Shown here in pieces: positions 25,441 through 36,804 of a DNA stretch of 64,000 nucleotides (the stretch's first letter is position 1; each line of letters opens with the position of its first letter). Origin of the DNA: Tieghemostelium lacteum (Eukaryota; Evosea; Eumycetozoa; Dictyosteliales; Raperosteliaceae); assembly GCA_001606155.1 (NCBI GenBank), contig LODT01000049.1, positions 54,841-118,840 of the forward strand. The letters run 5' to 3'. The notes under the pieces were generated by a model, which was not told the DNA's origin, did no database searches, and saw only the letters and a list, made by a program, of their open reading frames with translations. The position numbers and the translations under genes were made by a program.

Positions 25441-26726
25441 ATGGAATCTCCAACATTCAATACAATTAATACAATTATCAATATGCAAGACAAATCAATT
25501 AATTTAATATCAGATAATAATAATAATAATAATAATAACAATAACAATAGTAATATCAATAATAATAATAATCATATAAATCTGCAAAATTATTTAATTG
25601 ATAATCCAAATCAAATTCAACAACATAACCTAAATAATATTTATCACCAAACTCTAAAACAATTACATGAAAATTTTATACAATTACAACACCCTATTCA
25701 TGACCACCAAAATGTATCAGTACAATTTCCAACACCTCCTTATTTGAATATGGATTCAAATAATAACCATTACCACCAATCCAATGAACTAAATTTTAAT
25801 ATGTTACAATTACATACCAGTAAATGGTTAAACAGAGTTCCAAATAAGAATTGTATCTATTTCATTGATCAAAAGTGTTATGATAATGAAATTATACTAT
25901 TTAGTCAACATCTCTACGAACACTACCAACTAAAGAAATATCATGAAGTTATATCACTAAAGAAACAAACATTTCAATCACTTCAAAATTCAAGATATAT
26001 TCATTGTCGTCCAACTGTTGTTGAATACATGTGTGATTTAGCAAATAGTATATCAGTGACTAGAACTACATTGGAATCAGCAGTTTCCATCTATGACCGA
26101 TACCTAGACCACCTAGACGATATACCAAAATCACGTCTACAGCTTGTTGCTATTACTAGTTTCTATATTGCCTGTAAACTACATGAATCTGAACCAAAAG
26201 TACCTTCACCTTCCGATTTAAACCTATCTACAAAGTTTTCTTATTCCGAAGTGATGATTACTGATATGGAACTAAATATTCTAAAAACTCTAAATTGGGA
26301 CGCCAATTCCATTTCACCATCAAATTTTGTTGACTATCTAGTTCTTGTAGGACTGGAACCAATAGATATTATTTATAATCACCAATTACAACCCTCTCAA
26401 GATCCCACTCAACTTGAAAAACAATTCCAAAAAAAATTAAATATTTTTTTAGATAAAAGCTTAAAATGTATGTAGATAACCTAATTATATATTTTAAAAA
26501 TAATCATTATTCTAATTCATAAATTTAAAAATTAGGTCCTTTCTCAAGAAAAGTACATCCATCTATCATTGCCTCTGCTTGTATTGCTGCAACAAGATCA
26601 CAGTTAAATTTATTTCCTATTTGGAAACCTTCTCTTATTTTCTTATCTGGATATCATTTTCAGGAAATATCAGAATATTATCATAATTTATTATCAAACT
26701 ATCCAATACAACAACTATCACCTTAA
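25441..26726 (+). CDS. Cyclin (G1/S-like), with N-terminal Asn-rich tract
   Basis: Cyclin-box protein expected to bind and activate a cyclin-dependent kinase. Two exons: 25441-26467 and 26536-26726 (donor GTATGT, phase 1, join SLK/CPFSRK), 405 residues. The first 130 residues are low-complexity (Asn run at about 23-45, Gln/His-rich). The cyclin N-box (residues about 180-285) includes RPTVVEYMCDLANSISVTRT, SAVSIYDRYLD, LQLVAITSFYIACKLHES and the EVMITDMELNILKTLNWDAN segment typical of A/B/D/E-type cyclins. The C-box follows, ending HPSIIASACIAATRSQLN and a short tail. I see no clear destruction box (RxxLxxxxN) in the visible N-terminus. Its class is not settled. It has an unusually long upstream region. 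Confidence 0.85.
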
Positions 26727-26900
26727 TAAACCAAATTTATTTATTTATTATAATATAGATAGACTTTTGATTTAGAAGTTAACTTTGACAAATGGCAAGA
26801 TAAATTATAGATAATGAATTATAATGAGTTAAATTCCACAAATTGTGAAAAATTATGAATTTATTATGTACAAGGTTAGTTAGTATGCTAGATTTAGAAT

Positions 26901-27327
26901 CTACATTTGAATATTAATTGGAACTGTTATAGTTTGTAATTTTTTTTGTTCATCAAGATAGGATAACTCTAGAGATGCCTTAGATTCATCAAATTCTTGT
27001 GACTGTTGTTTTTTAGGTGCATTGGGATTGAATTGTAAAAATAATACTCTATGTTCGAGTGGGCTAATAGGTATAGTTGTCTTTGTTTTACTGTGTTCTT
27101 GACCTGTACCTCTTAATTCTGGTATACAAATATTATTGGAATTTGAAATTATTTTAACATTTACATCCACTAATTCAAATCCATCATTGCTTATGGTGAG
27201 ACCTAATTTATCTTTATGCTTGAGTAGTTCTAATGTAAATATCAATACTTTTTTTTTAAATTTATTAATTAAAGTAGTTTCGTACTTTATTAAATTCGAT
27301 TGAAGAACTATCAATAGTTAGTGCCAT
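26901..27327 (-). CDS. Small unknown protein, probably one beta-sandwich domain
   Basis: Two exons are proposed: 27327-27286 (MALTIDSSSIEFNK) and 27218-26901, joined as FNK/HKDKLGLTISNDGF, 119 residues. Without this intron the long frame has no ATG, because its N-terminal 30 or so residues start on a non-ATG codon and look like translated intron. Alternating hydrophobic strands (LTISNDGFELVDVNVKIIS, ISPLEHRVLFLQFNP, LELSY) suggest an Ig/ear-like fold. No family was recognised. Donor GTACGA and acceptor CTCAAG are weak, so the first exon is uncertain. The gene is tail to tail with the cyclin gene. Confidence 0.6.
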
Positions 27328-27557
27328 TATAATGTTGCCTATTTTAAATGAAACAGGAAAAAAAAATAAAAATAAATGTGAAATTTACAAAAAAAATATC
27401 TTTTGGAATTTCAATAAATTTAATTTAAATTCACATAGAGTAATTATTTATAATAATTATAAAAAAAATCTATTCTTTTAAAAAATGAAGTTTCTAATAT
27501 TATCTAAATAATTTTTTGTTATTTTTTTCTTTTTTTTAATGCATTAAAAACTGTTCA

Positions 27558-30227
27558 ATGATTGAAAATATAACACCAAGCAGGAGTAAAGATATTCTAT
27601 ACCAAGAGTTTTATACAAGAGTTTATAAAGAAACTCCAGTTGCACAAGGTTTTTGTGTTTATTGTGGTCTGAGAAAAGTTGATAATAGTACATGTAGATG
27701 TGAAGGCAGAATATTAGTTATCAAATCTATGATTGAACAATACAATATAGAGGAACTAGAGATTACTGAACAAATTTTCAATGAATGGTGTACTTTGTCC
27801 AATGAAAGAAGAATAGAATTAATAAGTAAATATAAAATTGATGATAATGATAGTAGTATAGGTTATAAATTTCATAGTAAACCATTGGAAATAACACCAA
27901 TTATATTTTCTTCATGGTCTGGTACTGCTCAGCCACCAGATAAACTATTACCAATATCAATTATACATTATTTAAAATTATACATTCAAAAGAATATATA
28001 TATACACCAATGTAGGTTGAAATTGAAATTTCAAAAATAAGATTTATTTACTCACCTTTATATTCTAGTTTATCATGATTGGTATAATTCAGAAAATGAT
28101 ATACAGAGATTAGTATCTTATATCGTATTGACATCAAATAGAGTTCAAAAATATATAGATAAGGTATATTCTAGGATTTTAAATGACTATCACCTATTTG
28201 AATATTATCATTTTGAAATGATACCATCAGAGGGTGTAATTACATATATAATTCATAAGATATTGAATGAAAATATTGAACTTCCTGAATATATCTATAG
28301 AATATTAAGTGTCAATACACCTAGAGTTGAACTAAATCCTCAAGATACTTCTAAATTAATCATTGACTTTTCGCACACCTCATTGATAAAGAGTAGTTTT
28401 GTGATAATTAATATAGTTCACCATTGTACAATAGAATATCTAAACAAATATAAATCAGATTATTCAATTAATGATTATGATGGTATCATTAAATATCTAT
28501 TTATAAAATATGTATGTAATATTTGTTTATTACTATATTATTATTATATAATAACCAAAGTATACCTTCAAATATTTAGAGAGAAATGGATAAAACTAAA
28601 GAACTTTGGTCACTTGTAGATTTTTTTGGATTTGATAAATTTAGAGACTATGCCATAAATGTAGTTAAAAATAATTTAACATCTACTGATGATAGGGATA
28701 ATGATCAAATTGTTTCAATTATTCACTTTTTAAATGAACATTTTACAATTCATCCAAGTGCCTATATTGATAAGAATACTTTGTCATTGTAAGTTTTCAA
28801 TAGTTCTAAATTAAAACAATAAAGGTTATTAACATGTAAATTACAGATTAGTAAACAAAAATATACAAAGCACACTGGAACAATATTCATTTTTTAGATA
28901 TTTTAAAATGATTGAATTTCTAGAGAATGCAGATAACCTATATGAATCAATTCTGCAATATCCTATTTTTAATCAAGGTGAATACAAAAGAATTGCATAT
29001 TTTAAATTATTACAGAGATTATCGCCTGAGTTTATTGTACAACACGTAAGTAGATTTTTAATTTAATTTTAAATTAAAATGGTATTATTAATAATAATTT
29101 ATTAGTATACATTAGAAATATTAGAAAATACTCTACAAGTAAATGTCTACTTTTTTGAAATTTATTTCAAAATTAGAGATTTGATACCTAATGTAGATGT
29201 TTCTAAATATATTGAATTACTGTCTAATGAAGTTCCACCATTGTCATCAATGGATTATCAAGGTTCTGAATACAGTCTCATGTGCTGTAGATTACTAGAT
29301 TTCCTAAGAGCAAGGGAAAATATAAATACAGAGAATTTAGTAAAATTTCAATTGAAAATCTATATATTTCTAGCTAAAACTTGCCCAAAAAATAATGAGT
29401 TGGTTTTATATTATCTTAAAGAGAATCTACCCCATTTGATAAATCTACTTGAACTAATTAGCAGATTTAAAGAGAGCAAGTCTGAAATGAAACTTATATT
29501 TGTAAAATATATGGTACAGTACTTGAATAAGTTCTTCCAAAGACAACATGTTTGCCATGTTATATTTCAAGAGAAATCCAACCAAGTCGAGTGGATTAAA
29601 GAGAGGATTTGCTCTTTACAATCTACTCAGTCATCATTGTTTATGTATTGGCAGATGACTAAATTATATCCAATGTCTGAAGATTCTACCATGAGAAATG
29701 CTGTAGTATCTGCTCTAAACAGTTTCAATATACGATATGAACAAACACAGTATATAGATACCATTGTAGATTTAATAGATCAAATTGGTACATTTGGTGA
29801 TTGTCTTGATAGGGCCTCTGATTTTCTCACTAGATGTAATGATAATGTAATGAATAGCATCTTTGATAGATATTATACCTTTAAAAATGGTCCATCTAGT
29901 GATATAAAACCATCACTATACCAATTTGCAGAGATTCAATTGAAATTGTCTTTTATTAAAAATTATAATATTCAAACCACAGGTAGTCTAAAACAATTAT
30001 TTTCTGAAAATGAATTTCTACCAGAACAACTCTATAATAATGTATACCTTCTATCAAATGAGAGTATAACACAATTTAATAACTATATACAATTCTCACC
30101 AGTTATAAAATCACTTCTCTTTAGACAATGGTTTTTTCATCTTTCACCTTACATGAAAAGACGTTTAGTTCAAAATAATATAACCTTTAAATTATCTCAA
30201 TTAGAAATTGAATATTTTAATAGTAAA

Positions 30228-30273
<46 letters not shown>

Positions 30274-31364
30274 TTAAATTACCAAATATAATATTTAAAC
30301 TGATAATTCATTTATTTTATCAAGATCAGTCAATACATTATAGATACAAGTTAATGTTAGCAATGGTCAGTAAAGAATTCTTTAGAATGTCTAGTAAAAT
30401 ATTTCAAAATTTCTATCAAGATGGTTTGATGAATCATTTTATTGAAATTAAACAATATGCAAAGATTCAAACAGAAAAAGAGTTTAGTATCATTAAAAAA
30501 TTTCCTAGAATGTTGGATAGTTGTAATCTATGTTTTATACCATTAAAGGACTTGGATGAATATTGTTATGATTTGATGGAAAGTTGGGTACAGAGAAGTA
30601 CTCCATTACATTTAGATGACCTATCACTCTATCTTCCAGTAAAAAGAGAAAACAAACTAAAGAGAATAGTTTTACATCTGACACAAGAAATCAATTTAAA
30701 AAGAGTAATTAGACTCTTTCAATTGTCACCCAATCTAGAGAGAATTTCATTAACCTTGGCTAAAGACTATCCACAATTTAATACATTAATTGAGAGTATC
30801 ATTAAAATTCCAACTCTAAAGGAATTACACCTTTTCTTTTTGGTTCCATCATTAAAATCACCAGATTCCATTTCAATTAGTGAATTAAAAAAAAGAGTAC
30901 CTCAAGAACATTATCCAATGGTATTTGTAATGTGTCCATTAACATTTTCAACTGAGGGTTGTTCAGTTCTCTATATTAAACTACAGGAAAATATTGACAG
31001 AAACTCTATTCCTTTAGCTTTACAACCAAAATCTATGAATTCGCTAACTAGTATGGCTTTAACATTGGAAAGTTTTTCTATATTACCTTCTTTTCTTGAA
31101 ATTGCACAATCCTATCCAAACTTGGAAAAATTAAATTTTAGAGTTGCTAAAGTACGACCACCAAATGATCCTGAACCTTTGGATCTGATTCAAAAGATTT
31201 TTAATACCTTAAGTGATTTTCAATCACTCAATTCATTTTATATCTTTTATTTTATCTATAATTATCGTACTCCAATTTATTTTGATCAAAATGAATACAT
31301 ATGGGATTCAATTACAACAAACCCTTTTAAAAGGTATTATTGTAATACATTTTTTTATAAATAA
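27558..31364 (+). CDS. Large unknown protein with N-terminal Cys cluster and C-terminal LRR-like part
   Basis: Five exons, 27558-28011, 28069-28511, 28580-28788, 28847-29045 and 29106-31364, give 1187 residues with all frames consistent (donors GTAGGT, GTATGT, GTAAGT, GTAAGT). Near the N-terminus a compact Cys motif, FCVYCGLRKVDNSTCRCEG (Cys 33, 36, 46, 48), could bind zinc. The body is a long helical region with no recognised family. After a 15-residue Asn tract (about 808-822), LPNIIFKLIIHLFYQD and a Tyr/Lys/Phe-rich segment look like a diverged F-box. The final 250 residues (LKRIVLHLTQEINLKRVIRL, then LKELHLFFLVPSL) have leucine-rich-repeat texture. An F-box/LRR role is only a suggestion. 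No enzyme motif is visible. Confidence 0.7.
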
Positions 31365-31725
31365 AATCACTATTATTTACCCATCATGAAACTAATACTT
31401 ATGTGATTTTGGATATAAGATGTTTTTGAATAATAAGTAATTTTAGTTCAATTTATTTGAGAGCACTTTACCAGATAGCACTATGACTTAAAAAAAATTG
31501 AGCTTTGAGCATTTATTGTACTATTTTTAATTTTTCCAAATTGTAAACTAGTTTTGAATCTTTTTTTTTATTATTATAGAGAGAATTTCAAAGTAATAAT
31601 CTGTCAATTAAAACAAAAAATATCAGTATTTATAAAAATAAAAAATTTGTTTATATAATTTGGATATTTTAATATATTGTTTAGGGTACAGTGACTTGGT
31701 TATGTCTTTTTGAATGATTATGAAG

Positions 31726-32570
31726 TTAGTGTTTAATATTGGGTGTTTTGTTGAATTTGTTTATTAGAGGATTGATTTTGTCCTGTTCATTGTTGATTTG
31801 GAGTTGGAGTATTTTGTCTTTGTGATACACAACTCCTTTTCTTATTCTTATAAATTTATTGATTTTTTGTTTTATATTGGAAGGGTCCATGTTTGAGATG
31901 GATGTCGATTTGTTCAAATTTGATTTGAAGGAATTGCGATTATGTTGATAATGATGATTTAATATTTGCTGTTGTAGAAGTTAAGTATTGAAGAAGGATT
32001 CCAGTCAATATTTTTGAGTTGGAGATGTTTATCTGTGCTTTTGAATTGGTGAGTGTATTTATTAGTGGTTGATTGACATTCGAAGAAGATATTGGTGGAA
32101 ATAGATTCAGAGATTGTGTTGCATATAGAGCACTTTTTATTTAAGTAGTTTAATGGAAATGATTTGGTTATGAAGAAGAATATTATGTTGTGGTGATTTG
32201 GGTAATTGACTGTACTAATTGTTAAGTGTAGTTTGGCAGTTGAAATGGTGTTTTATCTCCATTTTTGCTTGAGAAGGGGTGAGGGGTAGGAATATAGATG
32301 ATGGAGGGGTTTGATTTTGTCTATTAGAAGAAGAGGATAAAATTCTGCTTCCTTGGGTTTGTAGTGTTTGGAGAGGTTCTTTTTTTGTATTTAGTATACA
32401 GGTAGTAATAGTGTTATGTGGTGAATTTTTTGTAAATGATTAGGAATATTGGGTTATTGAAAGAAAAGAAGTTTTTGTAAGAGAGTTGGTGACCTACCTC
32501 TTTTGAGTGTTGAAGATAGGTTCAGGATATTGGTTTAGATTGTATTTTGGGTTTATCTGTAATCTCTAAG
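31726..32570 (-). mobile_element. Remnant of the 3' part of a non-LTR (L1/TRE-like) retrotransposon ORF2
   Basis: A single minus-strand frame from about 32570 to 31959 reads like the end of a reverse-transcriptase polyprotein, interrupted by three stops, all TAA. Segments include LKRGRSPTLLQKLLFFQ, PKEAEFYPLLLIDKIKPLHH and FFFITKSFPLNYLNKKCSIC, followed by a region with FFECQSTTNKYTHQF. The Cys/His arrangement (CSIC...FFEC...H) after an 'FxxITKxxPLN' lead is the typical C-terminal zinc-knuckle end of L1-type elements such as the Dictyostelium TREs. After the stop at 31959 the frame shifts and 60 or so more codons (KSTSISNMDPSNIKQKINKF, then RKGVVYHKDKILQLQ) finish at 31726. No tRNA gene lies nearby, although TREs usually insert next to tRNA genes. 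Confidence 0.65.
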
Positions 32571-32946
32571 AAATTATAGCTTCTTGAGAATAGTCTTTAC
32601 TTGATAATAATATTATTTTTTTTAGATGATTTCTTCAATCATACAATTAATAAGGTTCTTTGGCAAAAAAAAGTTGATATGGTGAGGGTTATTTATTATT
32701 ATTCTAGAAATTCTATTCTCTATTTGTTTTCTAAAAATAATAACTTAATATATTCACTGTCCACTTTTATTTATTATACGACTTTAGGGAAGCCAGTAAT
32801 TTTCTTCACATTCATTCCAAGAATATCTAAATTAGATTTATATCTGAATCACTATTCTATTGGAATTTTTTAAAAAATATAGATATGCATGCAAATACTT
32901 CAAAAAGTGGGATAAATCGGAGGTATCATCCTCTTATGCCTCTTCT

Positions 32947-33136
32947 CCTTATCAAAAGACCTTCTGGTAGTGTTTAAAATTGGTATTTTTGTAATAGGGC
33001 CTAAGGTAAGTTACTATACCATACCATTAATTACTGGTAAGTTTATTGATTTATTGGTAAGTAACCGCGGTATACCTATTCCGAAAACCTTTTGGTGAAA
33101 TGAAAGTGAAAGAAACTAGAAAGTCTTATGATAAGG
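32947..33136. repeat. Imperfect 19-bp inverted repeat
   Basis: CCTTATCAAAAGACCTTCT at 32947-32965 pairs with AGAAAGTCTTATGATAAGG at 33118-33136, with 2 mismatches in 19. The intervening 152 bp include two GGTAAGT-type direct repeats and the palindromic CCGCGG/GGTATACC. Confidence 0.5.
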
Positions 33137-33142
33137 GGCCAA

Positions 33143-33194
33143 GAGTTCTGATGGAAGTAGAGCAGTAATCGAGTTCTGAGGAAGTAGAGCAGTA
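33143..33194. repeat. Tandem direct duplication, about 28-bp unit
   Basis: GAGTTCTGATGGAAGTAGAG with CAGTA appears at 33143-33167. GAGTTCTGAGGAAGTAGAGC with AGTA appears at 33171-33194. The copies differ by one base indel. Confidence 0.75.
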
Positions 33195-33314
33195 TATAAA
33201 GAACACAGGGAAGACATTTTGTGTTTACAGGTTCAGATTGTTCAATTGGTATGATCCGTGATAACTTGTATCAGATCAGTATACACCACTCCAAAGTGAG
33301 GATCAGGCCAGAAT

Positions 33315-33454
33315 ATTTATAATCTTAGGTGTGGAATAAAGAAGGGATATTTTATTTCAAAAACATGACATCTCTCCCAATAGGGGGTTTATATGTCTTA
33401 ATCGTGTTATGTTATCAGCAGAAGAAAAAATTTTCTACACCGAAGATTATAAAT
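33315..33454. repeat. Imperfect 21-bp inverted repeat
   Basis: ATTTATAATCTTAGGTGTGG with a final A at 33315-33335 pairs with TCTACACCGAAGATTATAAA with a final T at 33434-33454, with 2 mismatches in 21. The loop is 98 nt. It could be a foldback RNA or the ends of a small non-autonomous element. Confidence 0.5.
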
Positions 33455-33710
33455 AGAATTTTATAAATCAATATAAAATAATAGAATTCTTAATGTCAAT
33501 CACTAACTTAAAAACTTTTGTTTTTATAACAATTAGCTTTTCAATTCTTTGGATTGATGAGTGACTAAAATATTTACTACTAAAATTAATTTCAATACAA
33601 TTACTCTTAATATTATACTAAAGAATGAAGTAATCAATCATAATGTTTTATGTTGATAAATATTTAATCGTTATTTTATTTTTTTTAGGAAATTAAATGA
33701 TTAGAAATGG

Positions 33711-36352
33711 TTAAACAGAATTTTTTAATTGATCAAGTGAAAAGAACTGTTTAATTTCTTTGAGATCATCATTAATAATTCTTTTTGAATTGATTGATTT
33801 TTGACGAATGTTTTGATACTTGTCCACATTGGTAGTAATATTTTCAATTTTTAGAATTAATTGATCCTTTTCTTTGGAATCTAGAGACTTTTTCTTTGGA
33901 TTTTGGAGAAATTGATCATATTCCTCTTTAATGGTAGTATTAACCTGCTGTAAATCCTCATGTGATTTTTTATATTCTTCATATTTACTCTGTAATAATT
34001 CAATATTTTTAGGAATGATAGCTAGATCAGGTTTTTGTTTACTACTTTGAATTTGACTAATTAGATTAGTGATAGTTGGATCATGTAGTAACTGCAATCT
34101 TTCAGCTTGTAAATCTTGAATTTGTTTTTGTATCTTGGCTTTGGTATCACGTAGCTGTTGAGCATTATTTTCCAAATCTTGAACTTTACTTTTGGTGTTG
34201 TCCATTTCCATCATGAACTTCTTTTTTTTGGAGAGATTGGTATTTGATTTTTGTCTCATTAGAGTACTTGGACTATGTGGAAGAATCTCTACATAGGTAG
34301 CTGGGAATTTACCAGTACGTCCTTGATATTCACCAGTCCACCAGCCATCAGATCCCTGATTTGTGACTTTTATAGAGACACCTTTTGGGAAAATCAAATC
34401 ACGATCATTTTCATCTTGAACCTGTTCAGGGTCACCTTGATAATCGTAGAGAGTTCTAGCCAAAACTTTAATTTCTGGAATTTCTTTATCTTGGAAAATA
34501 TAGGCATAGTCACGAATTAATGATAGTGTTAGAGCATTGATAATGGGAGTATCTTCAACTAGTGCTTGTACATTATCATTAAAATTCTCTTTTGGTCTCT
34601 CTTTAATTAGATTTGGGCCAAATACAGTAGAGAGGTTGTGTACTTGCATCTTATTCTGTTGACTGTGAGTTGCAACTCTTTGAAGAAACTGTAAAAGATG
34701 TGATAATACCAATTGGTTGACTATTGGTAATGATTTAATGAGATGTTTTATCACCTTTAGTCTATTTGGTTGTTCTTCAATGAGCTGTGCTTGAATGAAG
34801 GCATTATATTTGTCATAGGTTAGAATTGGGTCAGGTAAATCTCTAAGGAAACCTTTGAGAAGTCCAGCAATAGCATGTGGATCCTGTTCTGGTGAGAGAT
34901 CAACTTTTTCAGCACGATCATATTTTGCTTTCCAAGCATCAATAGTAACTACACTACCACTGAGACGGAATATTCCTTGAGTATCCATTGCCTTAGATTC
35001 AAGGTAGTCAATAGTTTGTTTAATAATTTGTGGTATGCCATCACTACCAATAGGTACTCTATCTAGAGGAATACCAAATACAGCAGCAGGCATAGTCTTA
35101 GATCTAGCTGATCTATTGAAACCAGAATTACCACTGGCGTTCATTGGTGGAATATGACCTGAACTTGAAAGACTGCCACCACTTGGGTTACCACTACTAA
35201 TAGCCAAAGAAGCACCACTAGATGTACTTGAAGTATCTAATGAAAATGGTGGTAATAACCAACTATTCATTTCAAATTCACTTTCAAATTTAATAACATA
35301 GGCACCTGGGTGAGTGTGTGTAGATGCTGATGTTAAAATTTTACTCTTTGGTATTAATTCAATCTTTGAATCTTTTCTTGAACCCTGTAGACGAATAATA
35401 TGTTCACGATAACTAATGATACCACTAGCAACTGAGGAATGTGGTGTCTTGTAATAGTATAGATATTTATCTGTCAATATAAAATATCTGGTATTCCATG
35501 TCTTTTTTCTGTTTTGTTTCTTTAGATAACCTTCTTTTAGAATACCCATTATACTCTTTGCTGGTACCATTAGACTGAGTTGATTTAGATTTCCAATTTC
35601 CTCATCTTCTCTGTCTAGTGTCATTACAAATTGACTTAGAGATTCAATACTCTGGCCAATATCATCTTTATCTCTTAAAATTAATGGTATAGTTATATCG
35701 ATATTTAATTGTTTAATTGATTGTTCTAAATTTAATTCTGTTATTTTAGTAGTGAGTGGGTGGGTGGGTGGGAGGGGGAATTGTTTTTGATAATACAACA
35801 ACATTAACCACAAAAAATAAAAAGAAATTATCACACCAATTGTTTTAATGGTGGTATATAGGATAAATATATTAGTATTAACACTTGTTGTTATTAGTGT
35901 TTTTATTATTATCAGTACGAACCTTGTTGTGAACAATATAATTTATAATTTGACAAATTTGATGATTTTAATTTAAATTTACATGATAGGTATAGGATAA
36001 GGTCACACAGTGGTTTTGTTACATCTACAATGACATTTGATAGTTTTTTACCATCAAATATCTTTATGAGTTGATATCTCTTTTTTAATTCTATAATTAC
36101 ATCATTGGTACCCAATGGATAAGTTGATAGCTTTGCACTCTCGTCCATCCATTTGAATTTTTTTTGTTGTTGTTCATTTACAAAGGTAATCTGTAGAACA
36201 TAGAGTTCTGGTTTAGGTATATTATGTTTTTGTGTGATTTGATTGATTGCCTCTTTAACTGATATATTGTAATCCTGAAATTTAACAACCTTATACTTGG
36301 CTGGTGATCCTGGTGGAAAACCAATCTTTATTCCAAAGTTTTGGAAATTCAT
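33711..36352 (-). CDS. RhoGAP with FERM-F1-like, PH and SH3 domains and a C-terminal coiled coil
   Basis: Predicted GTPase-activating protein for Rac/Rho-type GTPases. ATG at 36352 (MNFQNFGIKIGF); the frame upstream of it has no ATG. Proposed exons are 36352-35923 and 35737-33711, 818 residues. The donor (GTTCGT) is poor, and an alternative model could retain sequence encoding FPLPPTHPL. The N-terminal 140 residues (KVVKFQDYNISVKEAINQI, then FKWMDESAKL) look like a ubiquitin-like F0/F1 FERM subdomain, as in talin. PH domain about 203-310 (EGYLKKQNRKKTWNTRYFIL). RhoGAP about 363-550, with the arginine finger in DTQGIFRLSGS and NLSTVFGPNLI. SH3 about 566-629 (ARTLYDYQG, GSDGWWTGEY, GKFPATYVE). 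Coiled coil about 640-790 (Gln/Lys/Leu-rich). One of many dictyostelid Gac-type proteins; the exact orthologue is not known to me. Confidence 0.82.
35758..35778 (+). other. G-quadruplex-forming tract in the proposed RhoGAP intron
   Basis: GGGTGGGTGGGTGGGAGGGG holds five G runs of 3 or more separated by single bases, on the strand opposite the transcript. It is an exceptional composition for this AT-rich region outside the telomere. Confidence 0.7.
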
Positions 36353-36370
36353 ATAATAATTAATATTAAT

Positions 36371-36402
<32 letters not shown>

Positions 36403-36804
36403 TTTAATTTAACTAAAAAAATTTTTCTTTTTTTGTTATTTTCACATATTTAATTAGCACCAAAAGAGTTCCTATGATCTTTGAATCAAATTTTATTTTT
36501 TTAGAATATGTGATAACACATTGAGTGTGTTCCACTTATCTTCTATCAATTCCCCCCAGATCCCTCTACAAAAAAAAAATTATATATCATTTCATTTTAC
36601 ACTTTAAATTTTTTTCTCTTATTCTTATATTGTTATTAAATATTTAGTGTTTTTATCTCATACCTCTTTTACAAATATTTAAATATTTAACTATTTTTTT
36701 TTTATTATTCATTAAAACTCTTTATATAAATTTTATATATATATATAAAAAATAAAATTATTTTATATTTATATTTATATAAAAATCAATTAAAATAATT
36801 AATA
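36353..36804. other. Divergent promoter region between the RhoGAP and glpD genes
   Basis: A/T homopolymers (21-22 A at about 36372) and TATATA stretches just before glpD. No gene or specific site was recognised. Confidence 0.5.

Larger units (their letters stand above)
31365..33710. other. Intergenic region with transposon remnant and repeat cluster
   Basis: Between the large unknown gene and the RhoGAP gene (tail to tail). It holds the retrotransposon remnant at 31726-32570 and the inverted/direct repeats at 32947-33454, both listed separately. The remainder shows A and T runs and no gene. A 90-codon plus-strand frame at 32601-32873 starts without an ATG and is not supported. Confidence 0.6.

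Noticed and set aside
32601-32873. 90-codon plus-strand frame
   Set aside because: Starts on a non-ATG codon, has no recognisable domain, and lies in the transposon-remnant region.
5930-32935. Shared 15-mer AGGTATCATCCTCTT at 5930 and 32921 as a sign of one repeat family
   Set aside because: In 64 kb of AT-rich DNA a few shared 15-mers are expected by chance. Homology does not extend on either side.
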